The translations under genes and the position numbers were made by a program. Below the pieces are notes generated by a model. That model saw only the letters and a list, made by a program, of their open reading frames with translations. It was not told where the DNA came from and did not search any database. Positions 35,877 through 47,100 of a stretch of DNA of 64,000 nt are shown here, one piece after another. Position 1 is the first letter of the stretch. Every line of letters begins with the position of its first letter. The stretch is from Sparassis latifolia. Its lineage: Eukaryota; Basidiomycota; Agaricomycetes; Polyporales; Sparassidaceae. Location: contig JAENRS010000017.1 in NCBI GenBank assembly GCA_018466975.1, positions 248,001 to 312,000 of the forward strand, given 5' to 3'.

Positions 35877-37565
35877 TCCACGGTCCATATATGGAAGGTC
35901 TCTATGGTATGTTTTCGCGGAGTCGTTTCTCTCTGCAGAGGCTGACAAGATTTGAGCCTACACTTTTCTCTCCAGGCCTTCACGATGATAGATCAGTGTT
36001 GTCGAGCGGGTTTCCCGGCTCTTTGGAGGAAGTTGAGTTGTGCTGTGACAATTTGTCTCACCCCAGACCCATCTCGCGTATGACATATTGAACACGTTTT
36101 GGTTATCCCAGGAACATCCTTGCGGTCTACATCGCGCGCCGAAATGGAAGAGCCCAGGATAACGATATGGGCGGCACAAGGTGTGGTTCTCGATATACGG
36201 GTTCGTACACCTTCGTCAGTCTCCCATCGGGATGTGTTCACAGTTGGACCCGTTTGGACCCGTCGTGCAGATTAGTATGCACTATTCCCAAGATAGAATC
36301 CCTTAGAAGTCTTTCAGAATGCCCAATCCTTGAACGTGTCATTTTTCTCCCCGGCCGGGCTGAACGAGCACGCAGTCCGCGCCTGGCTGCGGTGTCTCGG
36401 GAATTGACGTTCAATCCCTTAGGCTGTCGTCCGCGACTTGCATCGATATCAGAGACTAGTTGATGTGTACGGAAGCGCACTCACGAGACCTCAGGTTGTC
36501 CCCCAAATCTTGTTATCCGATTTGTCTTGCTCTGATACCGCGCTGCTGTATGTAGATTGTGGGTCCATGCTTTTAGGCAACGCAATCTAGATTGTATTCT
36601 GCTGCGGCTCTCGTTCGGTGCTTTTTCTTGGTCTCCTACTGGTGGGTGACACCTTATGACTCACCGGCGGCGATGAGCTGCATACTCTGGGTTGCTCTCT
36701 GCTCATGTCATGGCGCAATTGCAATTGGATTTTTCCCCTCAGCATGAACACTTTCCGGCTGGGCGCATCGCCTGATTATCTCTCTGTGATTCTCGTGCTC
36801 TCTCTGGAAATGTATAAGATCTCTTCCGAAAAGCAAGGTGGAACGCAGCCCTATTATCAAGCATCTCCTTACCATCGTGAGTGCTCATCGTGTCTCGGTG
36901 CCCAAAAGCTTCATGCATATCTCACGGTATACCAGGTATACCAGGTACTACAATCGAAACATGACTGAAGTTTGCATTGCTCTTTACAAGAGTGGACAGA
37001 AGGGCAGGTACCACTGGGCATTGGTGTTACCCTCCGGTAATGCTACTACCATCGGAAACAATGCCGACGTATTCCAGATTCGCTTGAACGAGTCTTGGGT
37101 ACCTAGCCACCAACGTGTCACCCTGACATCGAGCATTTCCTTCTTGTGCTGCATTCGTCTGCCTCCTGCTGTCGGCACCAACGACGAGCTCAAGGGAATC
37201 ATCGCCTCCTTCGATGCCAGTCAGGGCGACACCAAGCTGTTGTTCACCCACACCAGCTGGACATGCGCCCAGTGGGTCATCCGCTCCTTGGGAGCCTTGG
37301 TAGAGGGTCGTCGTATGGATGGAGCTGTGACCGCGTCGGGAAAGGAGATGTTCTACGCAAGGATCAATGCCATCGGTAGCAAGGTGGAGGAAGGTTCGAT
37401 TGCGGGCCAAGTTGTGTACGGTGTTCGCGTGGTTTCTTGGGATGTAAACATGTAAACCTCGGCGTCGTTTGTCTTCGCTATGCTTTTTGGTACACAGTAA
37501 CCCCTCCTCCAGAATGTAGTAGCGGCGTGGATTTGTCGTCCAGAAATACCGCAGGTACTTGCCTC
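35877..37565. repeat. Right arm of a large palindrome
   Basis: Near-exact reverse complement of 34020-35700. The outer end is in gcaggtacttgcctc and the inner end begins tccacggtcc. A tandem gtataccag repeat lies just before the start of the small gene (about 36927-36945). A shorter inverted match, ggtacttgcc at 33914-33923 against the left arm's outer end, adds another potential stem. Confidence 0.95.
36961..37455 (+). CDS. Small Cys/His protein, LRAT/NlpC-P60-like, 164 aa (right copy)
   Basis: A single open frame without introns, starting MTEVCIALYK. It shares H18 (YHWAL) and C102 (TCAQWV) with the left copy; the frames are the same length and read identically. An acidic/neutral central stretch (TNDELKGIIASFDASQGD) joins the two motifs, and the end is VVYGVRVVSWDVNM. 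An upstream in-frame ATG at 36838 would add 41 residues and cannot be excluded. Both copies are transcribed away from the palindrome centre, so their upstream regions lie inside the arms and are also duplicated. Function is unknown. The permuted papain-like assignment is inferred from the His-then-Cys order and spacing only. Confidence 0.75.
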   Translation: MTEVCIALYKSGQKGRYHWALVLPSGNATTIGNNADVFQIRLNESWVPSHQRVTLTSSISFLCCIRLPPAVGTNDELKGIIASFDASQGDTKLLFTHTSWTCAQWVIRSLGALVEGRRMDGAVTASGKEMFYARINAIGSKVEEGSIAGQVVYGVRVVSWDVNM

Positions 37566-38085
37566 CTTGTTTAACTGTTAGGCATCCTTTGCGTACATGG
37601 TAGAAGCAGTATACTGTATGATGCATTGAATGCATTGTTTGTCTGCGTGATATCATTTGTAAGTCTGCCAGCTTAACACAGTACTCCTGATTGCTCTCAC
37701 AGCACTGCCGCGTCGAATGAAGGTAAAGATTGCAATTAATGGCGCCATGAACTCGGTCCTCTCCCTCAAACCACGTCTGTTACCGCATGCGCATCTCGAT
37801 GCTCCGTGAATGATCGTGTATTAATGAGTTATTGTACCGCAACACCTCGCATGCATATGAGTCAACGACAGCGAACAAAAGAGTGTACGCATCCCCGGGG
37901 ATAATCGCGTGCCATAAGGACTGCTATCAGAATTCGTATATCGACGGCTATATTGTCGTCTGTAAAGCACTGATGGAGCGGGATATAATGAACCAAAACT
38001 CAAGTACCTGTCGCAACGAGACCATGGTCAAAAGGTCATCCATGCAGATTGCTTCAGACCTGAAGAAGTCTCACCATAGAGACGC
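37566..38085. other. Intergenic
   Basis: Nothing recognised between the palindrome and the end of the phosphotransferase gene. Confidence 0.4.
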
Positions 38086-38994
38086 CTACGGTGCATGCGC
38101 ACTCGGCACAAAAAATTGTTCCAGAAGCTCTCGATCTGCCTGTTCTTCATTCAAAAAAGGGGGAATAAATTTGTGGACCCATGGGCACCACAGCGCATGT
38201 GGATGAACCCACGTTCCCCAATTCATCGTCTTGCAATACTCCCAATGCGCAGGAAACCACCCGGCACACTCCCAGTCAATAATAGCAGTCACTTTGTTAT
38301 GCTGGACCATGATGTTACGCGGATAGAAATCGTTATGAGTGAACACGAGGGGGTGAATTCTCGAATGGGCGGACACTACGGTTGCGGAGCACGACTCGAG
38401 TGGCTGAAGATTGCGCAATTGCAGGTTCATCTGCTGCTCGTCTCGGAAAGGTCCCGAAGGATCTTCGTGCAGACGGGAGCAATTGACAGGCCCTCCTAGC
38501 ACCGAAGAGATCATAGTTCCAGGAGGAGGAGGGAGGTTTCGTAATTCGGCCATATAACGCGCCAACTGTGTGGCGATTGCCTCTTTCTCGTCGAAAGATA
38601 GATTTGGCCAAACTTCCGAAAGGGAACTACCCGTTATACGACTCAATACAATCCAGTCGAAACCTTGATAATCAAAACGCCACCAAACTCGAGGGACGGG
38701 TATGCTTGTATGTGTTGCAACAAAGCGCAAAGTTGCGATTTCCACGTCTGCATCTCCAGATATCTTGACAAAGAACCAACGTGCGAGAGTAACTAGACAC
38801 AAATGTGAACGTATTGCAAGCTATGTTTCTACGTAGTACTCACCTCTCCAGAGAGCTATGACTACTCGTCTCGGTATGTCAAGAATATATTGTTTCCAAG
38901 TATAATAGAAGCGCCACCACGGATTCTTCATTCGGTCTAGGACAAGCGCCTTTGCAGGTGTCCAGACGAACGGGGGTTGACGACTTCGAGCCAT
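38086..38994 (-). CDS. APH-type phosphotransferase (kinase-like) protein, 285 aa
   Basis: Two exons, 38994-38844 and 38792-38086, joined by a 51-nt intron (858 nt). It belongs to the aminoglycoside phosphotransferase/choline kinase superfamily, which moves phosphate from ATP to small molecules or proteins. The family is greatly expanded in agaricomycetes and its substrates are unknown. Visible landmarks are RWFFVKISGDADVEIATL (nucleotide-lysine region), TSIPVPRVWWRF, the catalytic H203NDFYPRN210 with Asp205 and Asn210, and the metal-binding D223 in IIDWECAGWFPAHWEY. The ATG at 38994 (MARSRQPPF) is the first in frame. The open frame continues upstream without an ATG to a good acceptor (tttttgcag), so an extra 5' exon is possible. 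Confidence 0.85.
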
Positions 38995-39384
38995 CGTCTT
39001 TGAGCAGCAGGAAACTTCGTACGAGACGTTCGACGGCGGTGTACGCTGCTGCTGCAAAAAGTGTCACTGGCAGGAACCATATCAAGTACCCGATAAAGTC
39101 AATTAACACTCACTGAGATTCTAGTAATACGACTGAGTCGGTCGATGGGTGCTGCGTCGCAGTGCGAAATGCTGCAGCGGTTCGGATTCACAACCCCACG
39201 ATTGCAATGGGTCCATGTTTGTTTGGGCTTGCAAGTGCCAGCTCGTCACATGATTACTGGGGACGGTCAGTTTCGAGGCTCGCATCCAAGCTCTCGGCCT
39301 GCGCCTTTTCGGGGGAAAATGGTGATCGCACTTGCAAAAATATTACCGCTCGTGGAACAAAATCGAACAGCTTTGTTCAACCTT

Positions 39385-39490
39385 CGAACGGAGCCGTCAA
39401 TTTCTATCCTCCGCACTGCGGCGTCATGCTGCAGGAACTGGATCGCATCACCCAAGATCGTTGAGATCCAGCAGGTACGAGCATGAAGTG
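39385..39490 (+). pseudogene. Third, partial copy of Med21 (exon 1 only)
   Basis: The bases tcctccgcactgc, cgtcatgctgcaggaact, ggatcgcatcaccca and gagatccagcaggtacg match the start of Med21 at 26900-26987, including the donor of intron 1. Two deletions (before ggatcgc and inside the helix codons) break the frame. Nothing of exon 2 follows. Confidence 0.9.
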
Positions 39491-39539
39491 TCCTCGGGGC
39501 TGGACTTATGTTTTAGCTGTCCCCAGAGTTCGTCTCGAT

Positions 39540-40930
39540 CTACTCGATCTGGTGTATTAATGGCTCCGCGCGGCCTCACCAACTTCCCAGAGGGTAGGAG
39601 CAACGCCTCCGCACCTCCATCGCCATTCATGATTTTTTTTTTCAAATTTCGTGTACCATCCCGCCGCCAATCTCTGAGCCTGTACTCGTTGTCCTGACGG
39701 TCCAGGACCGCAATCACTCGTCAATGCCATAGCCCACGAGCTTTCGAGAAATTATCTATCTGCCGTAGCCCGATATGCCGCTGATCTCCAGCGTGCGACT
39801 GTCGCGGATGAGCAGTATACTGCCGCATCATCGTCTGGTGTGGTCTCTACGGCGACCGACCAGTCTATTCTCCGCCACCCTTCCACAGTATACCCACGCA
39901 GCATCTTCCTCCCGCATCACATCTGACCTCTTTGAATCGTCTGGCGGAGCACCCTTGGATGTCATGCAAGTCGACCAGGGAGAACGCGAACCGATCTCAC
40001 CGTATGCTGGCGCTGCACGGCTGGATTATGCGGGGCCTCACTTCGATGCTCCAACGCTGGCGGATCGGATTCGCGACACGACAATACAAGCCATCCGCGA
40101 CTACTTGAAGGATCCAAATTTTGCTGCCCCGTATCAGGCTGGGAACGAAGAGGCTAGATCTTCCTGGTATTTGGAGGCAAGTACAGACGTTACTTCAACT
40201 CATAGACGAATCCCTTGTGATGGCGGCCGCACTCCGTTGTGTCGAATTTCATCCCTTACTATCGACTGGAGCCGACGTCTCGGAACCCCTGCGTCGTATT
40301 GAACCAGCAGTTACGCGTGGATACACACTCTCATCTGCGTCTCTGATGAAGTCAAGTCGCTGGCGGACGTCTTTACTTTGTACAACGACAGCAAAGGACA
40401 ACCTTGGTTGTCACAGCTCGCCCATCTGGTCTCGATCATAGGACGGAACGCCGATGGCGATTTTCAACTTGCACGCACTTACATTTGCCAAGGAGCGACC
40501 CCCCCTTTGCGTACGGGGCGTCCAGCGCTGTGGACGTCCAGCTGTGACTTCAGGGCATGAACGGTTCCTCTACCTTCCAGATCAGCACATGGGCCCGGAT
40601 ATCATTTTCCTTGTCCAATGCCGCACCCAGCTTGTTTGCCTGATGATTCAAGCTAAGTGTCTTGCACGTCAATAACTCATTCCGCGGCAGACGAGAGACT
40701 TCCCGCAGTAGTGAATCCGCCACTTTCGATCATAGAAAGCTTGGAATTAATCGATGTGGTTCATATCGCTCCGGATATGCATTTTTACAGGATTCTCTCC
40801 AAATACCGCCACGAGTTGCGGTGCGTGAGCATCCCCACGTACGCTTGATCGCCCCTTTCCGAGATCTAGATGTGCCGGAGGAAGAAAACGCAGTGAACGA
40901 ATTTGTCCACTTTCGACGACCTGCTTAAGG
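39540..40930 (+). pseudogene. Decayed gene with a PD-(D/E)XK-like motif pair
   Basis: Protein-like stretches in changing frames run through 1.4 kb. They include HELSRNYLSAVARYAADLQR (39737-39795), LADRIRDTTIQAIRDYLKD (about 40057-40115) and LADVFTLYNDSKGQPWLSQL (about 40356-40415), then DGDFQLARTYICQGA. Next comes HMGPDIIFLV, with GPD at 40592-40600, followed by CLMIQAK, with QAK at 40649-40657. A GPD strand followed about 16 residues later by Q/E-x-K is the core pattern of restriction-endonuclease-fold nucleases, and I recall it in agaricomycete proteins of Crinkler type. The frame cannot be kept open across the whole region with introns I can support. I call it a remnant of an unknown nuclease-like gene, possibly two fused remnants. 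Confidence 0.45.
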
Positions 40931-41176
40931 TTGATGGATTCAGCACATGTTCAGTAGTTTTTATATGTTGAAGTGAATACTCTGCATCACTTTCCTTCTT
41001 CTACAGCATCTGTGGGCATGACTCGGGAAAGAATTGTTCTTGCATTGGTTCTCTGGACATCTACACGTATCGTACAAGAAACAAAGTCATGAAGTAAATA
41101 CTACAACAAACACCAGTGCGGGCCATAACTTCGGCACGGAGCACGGAGCACGCATATAATATGACATGCAAGTCCG

Positions 41177-44100
41177 CTACTGTCCTGACAGGAAGTTGAT
41201 GCTCTGCCAATAGTGCACCCATTTATTTGCATCGCCTGGACAGAGAGGCGGGCACAAACGCTCGTCCATAAGGGTTGCAGAAGCGTGGAACGCCTTCTGC
41301 GAAGCGACCTTCGGTAAAAGGCCCATGCTTTCCGTGCTCGTGCGCCTGTGAGGATTCAGGTTCTTCATTCCCAGCCGATACATATCCATCAACTTCAGCG
41401 CGTCAATCGTGGATCCGCTTACTCGGTCCCCTGCCTTGGAGTTGTTTGACGCAGAGGCAGTGTCCAGGACAGAGCTCTGCAGACGAGCGAACCATTCGCG
41501 ATATGGCACCAATGGGACGGCAAGCATGAACGCTATAGGTTTCATGATGGTATCCCACGTGACTGGCCGTGGATGTACGAGGTGCAGTGTCTCGCCCATA
41601 GTGTCGCGCATGTCGACAACTGCTGCCGCAGCAAGGTCCATGGAAAGCCACGATATGAACTATGTCATCGGCCCGTCAGTAAACGTCAAAACAAGCAGCG
41701 TCGGATCACTTACGTCGTTACCGTCGGGCAGACAGCCAACATGTGGTCCGGACTGGACGAGAGCTGGTAGCCAGTGGGCAGTATCCCAAGCGCCATTATC
41801 GCTTCCGGTCAACAGTCCGATTCGAATAACGTTGGTCCGCAGTGACATCTTCTCTGCGGCTATCTGGACAACGCGTTCACCTACCCATTTTGACTCCAGA
41901 TAACCCGTTTGAGCAGCGACTTCGGCGTCCAGAATAGGTGCCTCTGGAGCAAGAGGACAACCATCGGAAACTGGAAGTAGCAGGTATCAGTCGCGTGGTA
42001 CGATAGATATAATCTTGGACGTACATTGGTAGACACCGATCGAACTGAGGAAAGAGATTGACGGTAGTATCTCCAAAGTCGACTGAGTCGAGAGATCGAG
42101 TAGTCTACGTGTGCCCTTGATCAGGTCCTCAAATCCGGCGAGTGGCGTTCCAAAGTCGACCTTCCAAGCTGTGCAGCTATAAGTATATATAATTGGATAT
42201 CGAGTAATAGTACCAACCGTTGTGAATGATATGTGTAACTGCCACGAGCTACAGATGATGTTAGGTACCCAGATGACGCGGGAAAATGTTATATCTCTGA
42301 CCTTGTCCATGATGTCACCTGAAACGCCAAGATCTTCTGCTGCGAGGTCGCCCTCAACCAGAGTCAATTTGGGAGAGTCGACAAGACTTGAAGGAAGTCC
42401 CTGAGCAGCAAATATTGCTGCCTGCCTCGCCCATAGCGCGGTGCCAGTTGTACTCGTCCTGTTGAATCCATACACACGCTTCACCTCATCCATGCTGAGC
42501 AACCTAGCCACGATGTGACACCCCAAGGCTCCCGTGGTTCCTGTAACTAAGACGACGTGCTCTGAAGGTGGCGGAGAGTGCAACGCAGATTCCGTAGAGC
42601 GAGGATGCATGTCTAGGGTATATTTGGCAACCAATTCGTTCATAAGGTCGGCCTCGCTGCGCTCCCTCCGGATCTCTTGCTTCCCTGCAGCTGACGGCAA
42701 CAAAGATGCTGAGACCTTCCCTTGCAGATCACGCAAGGACATGTTTGCCAATAGTTGGATCTGCGAGACTTCGACGAACGGACGCAGCACGAATGACAGT
42801 CTGGAAGCCGATAAGGAGTCCAGACCGTACGTCGTGAGTGGGACTTCGGGAGAGAAATCGTCGGGCGGGATGCTGAGCACTTTCTGAACCACCTCGGCAA
42901 TCCCGTCTGCACGGTCTGCAGTGGACACAGGGGTAGTAGTCCACGTCGGAACAGCATGCTGACCGATTTTGGTCATTCCAAGGGTCCGATCCAGGGCTTC
43001 CCAATCTAGGTCAGGGATGTATCGTTTGAAGCGCTGCCCGACAAGTTGCCTGTAGATCGCATCTTCAAGCCAGCAAATCATGTCTAGAAGGCATCACAAT
43101 TAGGTCCAGTCGGCTCTTCAATACATGTAACTCACCTTCTGTGGACAATGCCCACTCTACGAGATGTTCGAAACTGCCACTACTGGGATCATCTCCAACT
43201 GCCATCAACGAAGAATCCAGGATACCCGGACAAATGAAGGAAAATGCGTTCGGTATGCTGGACAGCGCTTCCTCCAGCGCAGTGTTAGATCTGAATAAAA
43301 ATGAATATATCTGGTATAGACGAGACGTGGATATTGACGTACGCATCATAGTTAGATTGGCCTTCTACACCGAAAAGTCCGGACGCGGAGGAGAAGGCAA
43401 CCACAAAATCGAGACTTGCGATATCCACAGTGTCCTTCATGACGTTTAAAACACCCGATTTGGAAGCGAAGCTAGTTGTGAAATCGCTTTCGGTCAGATG
43501 CTGAAAGAGGCCATCTGATAATGCCGCCGTCAAAATCATGCACCCCCCGAGTGGCCTGCGCAGGGAAGCAATGAGTGCTTGCATGGCAGCTACTGAGGTC
43601 GCGTCCACTGCCTCAAGTTGAATGTGCAGATGTTCCTGTTCTTTGAGATAACTGATCAGGCGTCGAGGACTTCGGTTCTTTGGGCTCTGCAGGCTTTTCT
43701 CCCCAGAACGAGACGTCAAGATGATGTGGCGAGCACCTCTCTGGTTGAAAAACCTGTCAGACGGCTCCGTGATGACTGGACACCACCAAGCTTACCTCGT
43801 ACATCATCATCGCTATGTGCGCGCCGAGGCTGCCAACTCCTCCGAGAAGTAAATATGTCTTCTCAGGATCGAATAGAGTACGCCGAGTAGGAACAACTGT
43901 TAAAGCACTGCTCTTGGGAGCGGTGGAAATCACCTGGTGCATCCCTACGTCCATTGTGGACATGTGCTCCTCAATGAGATCAAGCGCACAACCGAGGGCA
44001 TCGCCGAATCCACATGGATCATGCTCACGAATGCCAATGAGTCCTGTCGTAGCGTCATTCCATAGGAATAGTCTGCCCCGTCCTCGTTTAAGCAGTGTCT

Positions 44101-47100
44101 TCAGCACCTGCTGATGCGGAAGGTCGGTGTAGCCTGAGATGACCAAGTCGAAACCTCCGCCACGCAAACATGCAAGATCAACGAGGCGGGCATCCTCCGT
44201 GGTTTGTGTAAATTTCACACCCTTCGTGGAATAGACGTAGCTGACGTCTATTCCAATATCTGTGTCACAATGCGTGAGGAGAATGCGGAGCGATCGCAAG
44301 CGGTCAAGGTGATTGAAAGTACTAATTCCTGGCGCTACGATCGCGGTCGTGAATCCGGGTATGCAAGACGCAGCGGCGGGTCCAGAACACGCTACGTGAT
44401 TGGAGATAGGACGAATTGACTCTGCGTCGATTGAAAGCTGTTGCGAAACGTCTGCCGTCAGCCCCGCCACCAAAGATCCCCTTCTCATTTGGGCATCGTT
44501 GCTCTCCATGACGATACCGAGGAACCCTGAGATATCACCTCGCGCAGAAGAACATTGGACGGATACGTTAACATGATTCAGCGGGAGGCTATCTGCGATG
44601 CTTGAAGAGGTATTGTAAACGGATGGGCCTATTGGGGATAAGGGAAGCATCCGAGGAACCACAGGCTCGCCTTCTGAAGAGATCACGATCTCCATCTCAT
44701 CTTGAATGTGGATCGGCAATCGTCTCAGTGAGTTCAATTGCATCTCCTTGGTGTACCGCGCTGGAAATATGACCAGGCGAATATTCCACGAACGATACTC
44801 CCTCCTCAAGGCGCGAAGCAACCCCATCGCTGAACCACCGTCTAAGCCCTCGCTAGCGAGAATCCATAGAGCCAACTTCTGGGTGACATCCAGCTGGCTT
44901 AGCTTCTGTTGCAATCCAATTTCTCCACCAAACTTGTAATCAAAGACGAGAGAAGTCGATGAACCGAACAGAGCCTGGCCTGCTTCATCATCCACTCGCG
45001 GATCAGGCTGACCTGCAGTGATAAAATGAGACCCAGTGGCAGCGTTGATGCAGTGAGCGCTAAATATTATGAACCCGGCCTGCTGAAGCAAACGAAGGTA
45101 GTGACTGAGCATATACTCTGGGGAAGTCCACGAAGGAGAGACAAGATCTTGCAGGAAATTGTGGGACCGTCCATTTACGGCTTTGCCCACTAGCTCCGTC
45201 AAGACCAAGGTACCACCAGGAAGTAGGAGTCGGCTGCAGGTTTGAATGACTGCCTCGAAGTTCATCTCCAGGCTCATCTTATCGAGCATGATAATGAAGT
45301 CGAAAACATTGATGCGGGGTGGGCGCGTCAAATCAGTCAAGTCGATTTCAGCCACGCGTACAATGCCACTCCGAGAGTCCACAGCCACGAGCTCCGACTT
45401 CTGCGCATCGGTGACGGAAATCTCGAAGAAGAGGTCTGGGAACTCCCGGAGAATGTTCTTGACTTCGCCGAACAATTCATCCACTGCAAACGAACGATAA
45501 GGTTCCCGTCGGCGAAATAAAGGGATGCCACATACCACTACTTATGACTAAGAGGCGCACAACTTGTTTGGTCGGTCCAAGGGCTAAGATAGCGCCCCGC
45601 AACGTCTGACTACTCTTCAGCAGGACATACTCTAATTCATCGGACGCAGATTGAACGTCCTGCGGTAAGGACAATCCGTCTTCCATAGAAAGATGCTTGA
45701 ATCTGTGAGAATGATCAGCACAAGCCCTCCTTCAGATACGTACCGACTCACTCAGTGACCTGAACCTTCACATCTCCTCCCTTGATAGATATCCTTCTCT
45801 TGCTAAATCCATTATCGAGCACTTCTCTCAAGTCGGATGACAAAGTTTGTGGCACAGCAGGTTGCAGAACGATGTCGAACGGTCGCGAGATATCAGGTAA
45901 CGGGTTGATGCGGTGCTTAGCCATCTTGAACTGTTGCAACGTGCATAGACCCTTGCCGAAATCGTCCGCAAGTACGATGTTGTAGTACATTGAGTCTGAC
46001 ACGACAGGTTATCAGCCTGCAATAGAGGCGTCGGGATATAAATAACCAACCCGGTGTCCACTGCGTTAGTTTAACATGGGCATAGACATGCGCTGGGAAA
46101 TATTTCGGCCGCCTGGGTTGATGCAGAATGATAGCATCTACGAACGACGGGAGGTAGTAGACGTTCGGATTGAAATCTCCGTGGAAGGGTCTGTAAGTCA
46201 TGATGTGAAAGCAGGCGTCGAGAATTGCGGGGTGCAAAACGTAATTTCCTTCCCTGTGGATAGGTGAGGAAAGATGTACTGCCCAGAATGAAACTACTTA
46301 CTGGGACAGTGTTTCATCCAAACCTCTGACAGAGACCAACGCCTCACCCGAGCCGAGGTACGCATTCGTTACACGCTGCAGATGAGGACCATATGACGAG
46401 AAGTACGACAACGAAGAGTAGAAATCTGTGTAATTATGGTGAACTTAATGTACGTCAGGAAACGGCTAACATACCAGTATCGACGTAGGTGTTGCAACGC
46501 CGGCGAATAGCAGAAATGTCTACAGTGTTGCTAGGAGATGGCTCCTCAAAGGAGAGGTATCCATCGGCATGTAGAATCTCTGTCTGGTAATCAGATCGAC
46601 ATCATCAGCTGCATCGTCGATCCCTTCCACGATTAGAAGCCTTACCGTAGCCATCTCAGCGTCCTTTCGAGTGTGAGATGATGAAGTGCCGGAATTAACC
46701 GTCCAATAGCACCCATCAAGGTTAATGTTGACTTTGATAGGTGCTTCTGCGGACAAGGATAGGATCGAACGAAGGTTAACGTTCATTAATGCTGAAGCTC
46801 CAAATTCAAGCGCCTGTCAAAGGTCCTTCTCAGGTGGGGTGGATCGCATCAAGAGGTCCATCGAGCACGCACCATTTCGAGGTAACCAGCTGCAGGCATG
46901 ATCGGTTCACCTCTAATGATATGCTCACCGAGAGTGGGATGAGTCTCCTTGTTCATCTTCATGTACTTGTGATTCATAGGACCCCTTCGTGAATCCATCT
47001 GCTTCGCATACCCGGCCGTATCTGGGTACAAAGGGAACTGCTTCTTTGTGAACGGATACACAGGTAACCGGACATCAAGTTCATAACAAGCACGGGTGTT

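Noticed and set aside
36838..36960. N-terminal extension MERSPIIKHLL... of the palindrome gene
   Set aside because: It overlaps tandem gtataccag repeats, looks unlike the domain that follows, and a good ATG opens the conserved part; kept only as an alternative.
38879..39109. Membrane-helix-like frame (GYLIWFLPVTLFAAAAY) upstream of the phosphotransferase
   Set aside because: It has no ATG, is out of frame with the kinase, and overlaps what looks like an intron (gtgagtgttaattgac ... tttttgcag).
27521..39490. CRISPR-like interpretation of the repeats in the 27-40 kb region
   Set aside because: The window is eukaryotic and the arrays are simple tandem repeats without spacers.
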